Positions 1 through 5,344 of a stretch of DNA of 5,344 nt are shown here, piece after piece. Below the pieces are notes generated by a model. It was not told the origin of the DNA. It saw only the letters and a program-made list of their open reading frames with translations, and made no database searches. The DNA is from Actinomycetota bacterium (GTDB taxonomy: Bacteria; Actinomycetota; Thermoleophilia; Gaiellales; Gaiellaceae): the NCBI GenBank assembly GCA_013816275.1, contig JACDER010000129.1:1-5344 (forward strand), written 5' to 3'. The position numbers and the translations under genes are program-made. Positions within the stretch are counted from its first letter, which is position 1; each line of letters opens with the position of its first letter.

Positions 1-139
1 TGCAGGGGGACGGGCTCGAGAGCTCCTCCGTGATCCCGCGGCGATAGTGGCGACGCGTAGGTCGCGGAGAGCCGATGGCGATCGACGCTGCCGGGACCAC
101 TGACGAGAGAACGCTGAGACCTGCGCCGCACGCTCTCCC

Positions 140-1229
140 CTAGCCCAGGATCTCGGCGGCTGCCCGCTCGCCTGTGCGGATGGCGCCGTCCATGAAGCCG
201 CTGGCCGGGCCGAGATCGGTCTCCGTCCCGGCCCAGTGGATGCGGCCGACCGGCTTCGTCAGCGCGTCGCGGAACCCGGTGAGGATCCCGGGGGGCGTAT
301 AGCCCCAGCAACCTCGGGAGCTCCTCGTTCGGCCACACGCCTTCGACGTAGCCGATCGGGTCGCTGGCCTTCGAACCGAAGATCCGCGTCATCGCATCGA
401 CCATGGCCCCGTCCTGGACGATCGAGCGAACCGGCATGTCCAGGACGACCGCGTCGCCGAGCCGCTTCGCCATCTCGATCGGGATCGCCCCCGAGCCGCC
501 GACGAAGCGAAATGCTTCGGAACGTTTTGGCCCCGTGGAGATGAGCGTCGCCAGTCCGCCGGCCGACTCCTGGACGAGAAGGCTGAACAGGAGGGAGACG
601 TCGCCGGCCGGCGCGGCCGCGAAGCCGCCGAGGGATGCCTTGAGCGCGAACTGCGCGCCGGGCGTCAGGATGTTGTCCCTGATCCAGGAGTCGACGGTCT
701 GGGAGTCCCATTCGAGTGCGTTCGGAGCGGTCCAAGGGGTCGCGAGTGGAACCGTGGCGCTCATCTCCGCGAGCTTCAGGAACGCGGCGCCAAGCTCGAG
801 CGCGTCGGCCGCCGGGAGGGGCGGAATGCCCTCGTACCGGGTCACCGAGCCCTGGTAGTCGAAGCTTTTCTTGCCCGTGGCGTAGGTGGGGAAGGTGCCG
901 ACACCCATCGCCTTCGCCATGCGCAGCAGCGCCGTCTGAGTCGGGCCGACGAACTCGCCGCCGAGCTCGAGAATCTTGCCGCCGCCGATGCCGCCGTTGT
1001 GGACGCGCCCGCCGACGCGGTCGCCTGCCTCGATCACGGGCACCGACCGGCCCGCCTGCTTGAGCTTGAGCGCGGCGGCTAGACCCGAGAGGCCGGCGCC
1101 GATCACGAGCACGTCTGCCTTGCGCGTCGAACCACCGCTCCCGCAACCTGCGGCAACCCCTGCCGTTGCTACGGCGCCGGCCGTCGCAGCGCCCGTAAGC
1201 AGGAAACGCTTGCGCGTGAGCGCAGCCAC
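140..1229 (-). pseudogene. Flavin monoamine oxidase (FAD-dependent amine oxidase), internally deleted and frameshifted
   Basis: Family role: FAD-dependent oxidation of amines. The only usable start is GTG at 1229, because an in-frame TGA lies five codons upstream. The leader (residues 4-11, LTRKRFLL) resembles a Tat signal with RK in place of RR. A hydrophobic Ala/Gly stretch follows, ending in AAGC at residues 26-29, a possible lipobox. Next come the dinucleotide-binding motif GAGLSG (44-49) with Glu67, and GGRV at 73-76. Residues 77-270 read as an ordinary amine oxidase (FVGPTQ, RFVGGSGAI). After VQDG (271-274) the text jumps straight to a segment that normally lies about 110-130 residues later (TRIFGSKASDPIGY). 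Near base 320 the frame shifts: the expected RGCWGYTPPG, GRIHWAGTE and MDGAIRTGERAAAEIL continue in another frame to TAG at 142-140. The residual length is about 363 codons against roughly 450-500 for the family (from memory). Probably non-functional; an assembly error is the main alternative. Confidence 0.85.
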
Positions 1230-1244
1230 GGCGCGAGCATCTCA

Positions 1245-1258
1245 CGGTGGTACCATCG
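1245..1258. promoter_or_regulatory. Imperfect palindrome in the 33-base gap between the divergent oxidase gene and tatA
   Basis: CGGTGGTACCATCG is a 14-base inverted repeat with one mismatched pair and a perfect 8-base core (TGGTACCA). It lies in the middle of the gap between the two divergent start codons (1229 and 1263). The plus-strand GGTGG at 1246-1250 could also serve as a weak ribosome binding site for tatA, 12 bases before its ATG. An operator role is inference from position and symmetry only; short palindromes occur by chance. Confidence 0.2.
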
Positions 1259-1262
1259 GCGC

Positions 1263-1448
1263 ATGCCAGGCTGGATCGGCCCTTGGGAGATCTTGATCCT
1301 TCTCGTCGTGATCCTGCTCGTCTTCGGGCCGAAGCGACTCCCCGAGTTCGGGCGATCACTTGGCCGCGGGATGCGTGAGTTCAAGAACTCCGTGCGCGAC
1401 ATCACTGACGACACCGAGCCGGAAGAGCTTCCGCCGCCGAAGGTATGA
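1263..1448 (+). CDS. tatA: Sec-independent protein translocase subunit TatA
   Basis: Small pore-forming subunit of the twin-arginine translocase, which moves folded proteins across the cytoplasmic membrane. The 61-residue product has the full TatA plan. A short N-terminus with Glu9 is followed by one membrane helix at about residues 8-21. The hinge FGPKRLPEFG (22-31) comes next, then an amphipathic helix (GRSLGRGMREFKNS) and a short acidic, proline-rich tail. Length is normal for a compact actinobacterial TatA. The start ATG is supported by alignment of the membrane helix; the only ribosome-binding-like element is GGTGG, 12 bases upstream. It is the first gene of a two-gene operon: its TGA overlaps the tatC ATG by four bases, which implies translational coupling. 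No tatB follows, so this TatA may serve both roles, or tatB lies elsewhere as it does in many actinobacteria. Confidence 0.95.
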   Translation: MPGWIGPWEILILLVVILLVFGPKRLPEFGRSLGRGMREFKNSVRDITDDTEPEELPPPKV

Positions 1449-2221
1449 GGTGGGTTCCCCGCCGCCTTCGCTACGGCGAGGAGGCGACGCTCGTCGAGCA
1501 CCTCGGTGAGCTGCGTTCGCGGCTGACGGTCGGACTGCTCGCGCTGACGGTCGGCTTCGGCGTCGCGTTCGCGTTCCACTCGAATCTGATCCACTGGCTG
1601 AACCACGCGCTCCCGCCTGACCGGCGCCACCCGATAACGCTGTCGGTCGCGGAGCCGTTCCTGACCTCGGTGATGGTCAGCATCTACGCGGGATTCGTGG
1701 TCGCGATGCCGATCATCCTCTGGCAGGTCTGGAGCTTCTTCGCCCCTGCGATGCAGGAGCACACGCAGCGAATCGTCGCCGGCTTCGCTCTCATGGCGAC
1801 CGTGCTGCTTGCCGGCGGAATCGCGTTCGGCTACTGGATCGCACTCCCGGCGGCCGTCCACTTCCTGACTAACTACGACGACACGCTCTACAACATCCAG
1901 ATCCGGGCGCGGGACTACTACTCGTTCGCGGCGCTCGTCCTGCTCGCGATGGCCGTGGTCTTCGAGCTTCCGATCTTCATCCTGGGACTCGTGCGGCTGG
2001 GAATCGTCACCGCGAAGAAGCTGCGGACGAGCTGGCGCGTCGGGATCGTCGCCGTGACCGCGCTCGCCGTTGCGCTGCCGGGGGTCGATCCGGTGACGAC
2101 CCTGATCGAGCTCGCGCCGCTGCTCGTCCTGTACTTCCTCACGGTCGTCGTGGCCGCGATCTTTGAGAAGCGCTGGCGCCCGCAGGAGGCGCTAGAGATC
2201 TCGCCGGGTGAAACCGGCTAG
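1445..2221 (+). CDS. tatC: Sec-independent protein translocase subunit TatC
   Basis: Multi-spanning receptor subunit of the twin-arginine translocase, which recognises the RR signal peptide and recruits TatA. The 258-residue length is typical. Visible landmarks are HLGELRSRL at 19-27 (cytoplasmic N-terminal signal), EPFLT at 70-74, the periplasmic/membrane segment PIILWQVWSFFAP at about 89-101, and FELP at 173-176, which carries the conserved glutamate of the fourth region. PGVDPVTTLIELAPLLVLY lies near the C-terminus, before the last helix. About six hydrophobic segments are recognisable. The Lys common after the EPF motif is Met77 here, and the Glu often found after PLLLLY is Phe; I regard both as lineage variation. 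The start overlaps the tatA stop (ATGA). The 3' end overlaps the convergent ABC permease gene by 30 bases. Confidence 0.96.
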   Translation: MRWVPRRLRYGEEATLVEHLGELRSRLTVGLLALTVGFGVAFAFHSNLIHWLNHALPPDRRHPITLSVAEPFLTSVMVSIYAGFVVAMPIILWQVWSFFAPAMQEHTQRIVAGFALMATVLLAGGIAFGYWIALPAAVHFLTNYDDTLYNIQIRARDYYSFAALVLLAMAVVFELPIFILGLVRLGIVTAKKLRTSWRVGIVAVTALAVALPGVDPVTTLIELAPLLVLYFLTVVVAAIFEKRWRPQEALEISPGETG

Positions 2222-3043
2222 CGCGAGCGCGGACACAACGAGGACGTAGCCGGCAATCCAGACGCCCAGGAGCGGCCCCGCCGCGTGCGCGCCTCCGAAC
2301 GGTCCGAGCTTGAGGATGAAGCTGGCGAAGCCGGCGGTGTGCTCGGTGATCTTGGCGAGCCCGTCCTGGTACAGCGCTTCGAAGGGAAGGGCCCACGACG
2401 CAACGTGCGCGGCGGTCTTGAGCGTTCCGGAGCCGAGTGCCTCGCCGATCGAGCCCAGCAGTCCTGCGACGAGGCCGGCGCCGAAGACGATGAAGACGGC
2501 GATGCCGTTCGCCGTGGCCGAGAGGAAGACGGAGCCGAGCAGAGAGAGCGCGGCGACGGTCGCGACGCCGGCGGCGAGCTCGACGGCCGGGAGCGCGATC
2601 CGGTCGGGCCACCAGCCCCCGATCAGCCCCGTCATGAGCAGCAGGATCGTGTACACGCAGGCGACGTACACGGTGCAGACCGCGACGGCCGCGACCAGCC
2701 GCCCGAGCAAGAGCTGGGTCCTGCTGACCGGGCGAACGAGCAAGGGCTGGAGGAGACCGCGTTCCGCATCTCCCCCGACGACTCCGAGCGTGAGGAAGAC
2801 CCCGAGGACGACGCCCAGGAACATCGTGGCGAACATCGAGAGTCCGAAGACGGTCGCGCCGGCGAACGGCCTGGGCTCGATCCCGTTCGGCGGATGGATA
2901 TCGGCGACACGCTTGAAGACCTGCCAGAGGGCGAGGCCGTAGAGCGCCATGAAGAGGGTGGTGAGCCAGAGCACGACCGAGAAGACCCGGCGCCTGACGG
3001 CCTCCTGGAGCGCATAGCCCGCGATTACGCGAACCGCACTCAT
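2192..3043 (-). CDS. ABC-2 type transporter permease
   Basis: Membrane subunit of an ABC exporter, working with the ATPase encoded just upstream. The 283-residue product has about six hydrophobic segments, roughly at 20-40, 65-90, 117-140, 155-175, 180-197 and 258-277. Between the second and third is the cytoplasmic stretch GGDAERGLLQPLLVRPVSR (90-108), of the kind ABC-2 permeases place between helices (acidic/Gly, then a PVSR-like turn before a kinase-like LLLGR). A hydrophilic loop at about 44-60 (ADIHPPNGIEPRP) separates helices one and two. It ends in GFTRRDL, a normal ABC-2 C-terminus, so the overlap with tatC is not a run-on. The ATG overlaps the ATPase stop by four bases, with AGGA directly before it. 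The general build recalls NosY-type permeases, but no other nos gene is present and the substrate cannot be inferred. Confidence 0.9.
   Translation of the reverse strand: MSAVRVIAGYALQEAVRRRVFSVVLWLTTLFMALYGLALWQVFKRVADIHPPNGIEPRPFAGATVFGLSMFATMFLGVVLGVFLTLGVVGGDAERGLLQPLLVRPVSRTQLLLGRLVAAVAVCTVYVACVYTILLLMTGLIGGWWPDRIALPAVELAAGVATVAALSLLGSVFLSATANGIAVFIVFGAGLVAGLLGSIGEALGSGTLKTAAHVASWALPFEALYQDGLAKITEHTAGFASFILKLGPFGGAHAAGPLLGVWIAGYVLVVSALALAGFTRRDL
2203..2218. terminator. Short hairpin in the shared 3' end of tatC and the ABC permease
   Basis: GCCGG and CCGGC form a 5-base-pair GC stem around a 6-base loop (GTGAAA), inside the overlap where the two convergent genes end. Being symmetric it could act on both strands. 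There is no T-run on either side and the stem is short, so a classical intrinsic terminator is not shown. It is listed because it is the only hairpin I see at the convergence point. Confidence 0.2.
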
Positions 3044-3906
3044 TCCTGCGTGTCCTCGACGACCTCCAGATACGACTCCTCGAGCGACGTGCGGAGGATG
3101 CGAACCTCGTAGACCGACTCCCCACGTGCGACGAGGTCCGCGACGAGACGTGGAGCGTCTTCCCGTTCGGCGTCGGGAAAGCTGTGCATCCCCGATCCCG
3201 TCTCGATCTCGACGCCGCGCGCATGGGAGAGCTCCTCGGGCGACCCTTCGGCCACGAACTTGCCGCGGGAGATGATGGCGACCCGGTCGCAGACGAGCTC
3301 GACCTCGCTCAGGAGGTGGGAGTTGAGCATCACGGCGACCCCGCGACCGCGCAGCTCCTCGAGGAGGGTTCGGACCGTGCGGCGACCAGCCGGGTCGAGC
3401 GCGCTCGTTGGCTCGTCGAGGAGGAGCAGGCGCGGGGACCCGATCAGGGCCTGGGCGATGCCGAGCCGCTGCTGCATCCCCTTCGACATGGTGTCGATGG
3501 AGCGGTCGGCCGCCTCGTCGAGCCCCACCAGGCGCAGAAGCTCGGCCCGCTCGGCGCGGTCGCCGTCTGACCCTGCGAGCCGTTGGTGGAGGCTCAGCAG
3601 CTCGTCTGCGCTGTACCAGCCGGGAAAGCGGAACAGCTCCGCGAGGTACCCGAGCGCGCGGCGCGCATCAGCCGACGTCGGTGGGGCGCCGCAGATCTCG
3701 ACCGCACCGCTGGTCGGGCGGACCAGCCCACAGGCGATCTTCACCAGGGTCGACTTGCCGGCTCCGTTCGGGCCGAGCAGCCCGACCAGCTCGCCCTCTT
3801 CGACTACGAGATCGACGCCGGCGAGCGCCTGCACGCCGTCGTACCGCTTCTCGAGCGCCTGGACGGAGAGCGCGGGCGGCATTCCCGCGAGTGTACGGAG
3901 ACCCAT
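3040..3906 (-). CDS. ABC transporter ATP-binding protein
   Basis: Nucleotide-binding subunit that powers the downstream ABC-2 permease at the inner face of the membrane. All catalytic motifs are present: Walker A GPNGAGKST (45-53), the Q-loop region GYLAELF (86-92) with Glu90 where Gln is usual, signature MSKGMQQR (140-147), Walker B LLLLDEP (160-166), D-loop SALD (168-171) and the H-loop NSH (195-197). The MSKGMQQR signature and GYLxE Q-loop are common in the CcmA/NosF-like class of exporter ATPases. After about residue 230 a C-terminal extension contains a basic/acidic regulatory-type segment ending EVVEDTQE. Two starts are possible: ATG 3906 (used here, longest) and ATG 3882, which gives MPPALSVQALEKRY and fits the family equally well. 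Neither has a convincing ribosome binding site. It is first in an operon with the permease (ATGA overlap) and divergent from the deaminase gene. Confidence 0.93.
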   Translation of the reverse strand: MGLRTLAGMPPALSVQALEKRYDGVQALAGVDLVVEEGELVGLLGPNGAGKSTLVKIACGLVRPTSGAVEICGAPPTSADARRALGYLAELFRFPGWYSADELLSLHQRLAGSDGDRAERAELLRLVGLDEAADRSIDTMSKGMQQRLGIAQALIGSPRLLLLDEPTSALDPAGRRTVRTLLEELRGRGVAVMLNSHLLSEVELVCDRVAIISRGKFVAEGSPEELSHARGVEIETGSGMHSFPDAEREDAPRLVADLVARGESVYEVRILRTSLEESYLEVVEDTQE

Positions 3907-4005
3907 CGAGGGAGAGTCGGCCCTACTCCGGCACAGACACGTGACAGGTAGCTCGATATGCTCGCAGTGGGGTGGAGGATGGTGGCCCCGCGGCCGGGGA
4001 ATTCA
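3907..4005. promoter_or_regulatory. Divergent intergenic region between the ABC operon and the deaminase gene
   Basis: This region must contain the promoters of both transcripts unless they lie inside coding sequence. I see no convincing -35/-10 pair: GTGACA at 3941-3946 resembles a -35 box but has no -10 at a normal distance. The clearest signal is GGGGA at 3996-4000, five bases before the GTG at 4006, which I take as the deaminase ribosome binding site. GTGGAGG at about 3972-3978 touches the alternative ATG at 3979, too close for normal initiation. Confidence 0.4.
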
Positions 4006-4992
4006 GTGACGTACCCGAAGATCGAGCTACATGTCCATCTCGAAGGGACGGTGCGACCCGCGACGTTGCTCCGGATCGCGCGGCGCAACGACTATCCGCT
4101 TCCGGCGGACACCGAAGAGGGACTTGCCGCGCTCTACGACTTCCGCGACTTCAACCACTTCATCGAGATCTGGGTGCTGACGACGAACGCGCTCCGCGAA
4201 GAAGAGGACTTCCGCCAGATCGTCGTCGACTACGCCGGCGAGGCGGCCTCGCACGGAGCGGTCTACGTCGAGGGCATCTTCTCGCCCGCTGAACGGGCTC
4301 GCCGCGGCGTCGACTGGGATTCGATCTTCAGCGGGTACTGCGACGGGGCCGAGGAAGCTAGCGAGCTGCACGGGGTCGAGATGCGGTTGACGCCTGACAT
4401 CATCCGTGGCTTCACCCTGGACGAGGCGCTCGACACGGTGCGGTACGCCGCGAAATACCGGGAGCGCGGGGTCGCCGGCGTCGGCCTCGGCGGCATGGAA
4501 GCCGAGTATCCGCCGGAGCCCTATGAGCCGGCGTTCACGCTGGCTCGCGAGCAGGGCCTTGCCTCCGTGCCGCATGCGGGAGAGGTCGCGGGGCCGGCGT
4601 CGGTTCGAGGTGCGCTGGACGCGCTCGGCGCCGATCGGCTCCGGCACGGAATCCGCTCCGCCGAGGACCCCGGCCTCCTGCGCGAGATCGCGGATCGCAG
4701 GATCGTGCTCGACGTCTGCCCGATCTCGAACCTCCGGACGCGCGCCGTCCACTCGCTCGAGACGCATCCGCTGCCGCAGCTGGTCGCAGCAGGCGCACTG
4801 TGCTCGATCTCGACGGACGACCCCGCGATGTTCGGCACCGACCTCACTCGCGACTACGACGCGGCGCTGTCTCTCGGGCTCGATCCTCGGACGATCTACG
4901 ACGCCGGGGTGGAGGGTGCGCTCTGCGACGAGGCGGGGCGCGCCCGTCTGCGCTCCATCGGCGATCAATACGACTGGGAGGCGCTACCCTAG
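4006..4992 (+). CDS. Adenosine deaminase superfamily protein (adenosine or related nucleoside deaminase)
   Basis: Zinc-dependent hydrolytic deaminase with an amidohydrolase-type TIM barrel, cytoplasmic. Numbering from GTG 4006 gives 328 residues, normal for the family. All active-site elements are visible: zinc ligands His9 and His11 in HVHLEG, substrate-loop GLGGME (160-165), zinc ligand His190 and catalytic Glu193 in HAGE, catalytic His214 in RLRHGI, CPISN (238-242), and Asp271/Asp272 in STDDP. The usual RLGHG reads RLRHG, with Arg213 for Gly. GTG 4006 is preferred because GGGGA lies five bases upstream and the protein then begins five residues before the HxH strand, as in relatives. ATG 3979 and ATG 3958 are in-frame alternatives that add 9 and 16 residues. 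True adenosine deaminase and aminodeoxyfutalosine deaminase (futalosine menaquinone route) both occur in this family; the GLGGxE plus VPHAGE pattern leaves the second open. A membrane TPR gene follows 7 bases later. Confidence 0.92.
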   Translation: MTYPKIELHVHLEGTVRPATLLRIARRNDYPLPADTEEGLAALYDFRDFNHFIEIWVLTTNALREEEDFRQIVVDYAGEAASHGAVYVEGIFSPAERARRGVDWDSIFSGYCDGAEEASELHGVEMRLTPDIIRGFTLDEALDTVRYAAKYRERGVAGVGLGGMEAEYPPEPYEPAFTLAREQGLASVPHAGEVAGPASVRGALDALGADRLRHGIRSAEDPGLLREIADRRIVLDVCPISNLRTRAVHSLETHPLPQLVAAGALCSISTDDPAMFGTDLTRDYDAALSLGLDPRTIYDAGVEGALCDEAGRARLRSIGDQYDWEALP

Positions 4993-4999
4993 GCCTTCG

Positions 5000-5344
5000 A
5001 TGGCCCGCGGAGCCGCTCAAGCCCGACGCAAGCGCACCAAGGCGGAGGCTGCCCGCCGGCGCCGGCGCGCGCAATCGGCCGCACCGGCTCGCGTTGCCGA
5101 GAAGACGATGTTCTTCCCCAAGATTCGCCGCCAGGCGAAGTGGGTGTTCGTCCTCCTCGCGCTCGTGTTCGCACTCGGCTTCGTCGTCTTCGGCGTGGGC
5201 TCGGGCGGCGGGATCGGGCTAGGAGACCTCTTCAATAGCGGCGGCGGATCGAAGGGCTCCGCGTCGGCGTCCGAGGCGCGCGACCGGATCAAGAAGAACC
5301 CGAACGACGCGGGGGCCTACCGAGCGCTGTCCACCGCCCTGCAG
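5000..5344 (+). CDS. Single-pass membrane protein with a likely TPR domain, 5' part only
   Basis: An open frame of 115 codons runs from ATG 5000 to the window edge without a stop, so the C-terminus is missing. The N-terminus is strongly basic (residues 3-23 rich in Arg/Lys), then FFPKIRRQAKW leads into one membrane helix at about 48-66. A Gly/Ser-rich linker follows (67-91). Last is SEARDRIKKNPNDAGAYRA (91-109), whose spacing (charged helix, NPND turn, AxYRALSxALQ) is typical of the opening of a tetratricopeptide repeat. The basic residues before the helix predict the N-terminus inside and the TPR domain outside the membrane. TPR domains bind partner proteins; the partner is unknown. The ATG lies 7 bases after the deaminase stop. 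The best Shine-Dalgarno-like run (GGGAGG, 4976-4981) is about 18 bases away, so translation may depend on coupling; Met37 (ATG 5108) is an alternative start. Confidence 0.8.
   Translation, partial: MARGAAQARRKRTKAEAARRRRRAQSAAPARVAEKTMFFPKIRRQAKWVFVLLALVFALGFVVFGVGSGGGIGLGDLFNSGGGSKGSASASEARDRIKKNPNDAGAYRALSTALQ

Noticed and set aside
107..139. Imperfect inverted repeat downstream of the oxidase stop (GAGAG / CTCTC arms)
   Set aside because: The stem needs a two-base bulge, the loop is long and no T-run follows, so a terminator call is not supported.
259..1359. Long minus-strand open frame of 366 codons covering the oxidase region
   Set aside because: It is an alternative frame of the oxidase: the protein is Arg-rich and low-complexity, and the real motifs (GAGLSG, VIEAGDRVGG, RFVGGSGAI) read in a different frame starting at GTG 1229.
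1169..1861. Minus-strand open frame antisense to tatA and tatC
   Set aside because: Charged, repetitive composition (Arg/Asp/His) typical of antisense frames in high-GC genes; it covers strongly supported tatA and tatC.
2285..3112. 275-codon plus-strand frame antisense to the permease
   Set aside because: Glu/Asp/Arg/Gly-rich translation without hydrophobic pattern; it mirrors the codon bias of the permease on the other strand.
2139..3224. 361-codon minus-strand frame over the permease
   Set aside because: Shifted frame of the real permease and ATPase end; Arg-rich with no domain-like features.
4027..4968. 313-codon minus-strand frame antisense to the deaminase
   Set aside because: Composition of an antisense shadow (Arg, Asp, Val) and no motifs, while the plus strand has a complete deaminase active site.
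1..5344. TGCAG at the start and CTGCAG at the end, as if the window were a PstI fragment or a circular contig
   Set aside because: The shared ends are only five bases and the first C is missing. I saw no other CTGCAG inside by eye, but this does not demonstrate cloning ends or circularity.

Overview
The window is uniformly G+C-rich, with short intergenic gaps, GTG starts and strong third-position GC bias. Together with the protein style (a minimal TatA, an actinobacterial-type ADA-family deaminase, a TPR membrane protein), this suggests a high-GC actinobacterium. My impression is a soil or uncultured lineage near Thermoleophilia (Gaiellales/Solirubrobacterales). That placement is inference; there is no rRNA or other marker in the window to fix it.

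Layout, left to right. Bases 1-139 hold no gene I can support. Bases 140-1229 (minus strand) are a flavin monoamine-oxidase-type gene that looks broken. It has an intact Tat/lipoprotein-like leader and FAD-binding N-terminus, and a recognisable C-terminal FAD motif. About 110-130 central residues are missing and there is a frameshift near base 320. Only 33 bases separate it from a divergent tatA-tatC operon (1263-2221, plus strand, 4-base ATGA overlap). tatC ends tail-to-tail with, and overlaps by 30 bases, a minus-strand two-gene ABC exporter operon: ATPase 3040-3906, then permease 2192-3043, also joined by an ATGA overlap. Divergent from the ATPase is an adenosine-deaminase-superfamily gene (4006-4992, plus strand). 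It is followed after 7 bases by the 5' part of a single-pass membrane protein with the start of a likely TPR domain (5000 to the window end, truncated).

How the genes may work together. TatA and TatC form a twin-arginine translocation pore, and the divergent oxidase carries a Tat-like signal with a possible lipobox. It may once have been a client exported by this system, but it now looks decayed. The ABC pair is a self-contained transporter of unknown substrate. The deaminase is either a purine-salvage enzyme or a deaminase of a related nucleoside such as aminodeoxyfutalosine; the sequence alone does not decide. No mobile element, CRISPR array, tRNA, rRNA or clearly new system is visible. The most notable points are the doubly damaged oxidase beside the Tat operon and the in-register antisense overlap of tatC with the permease.
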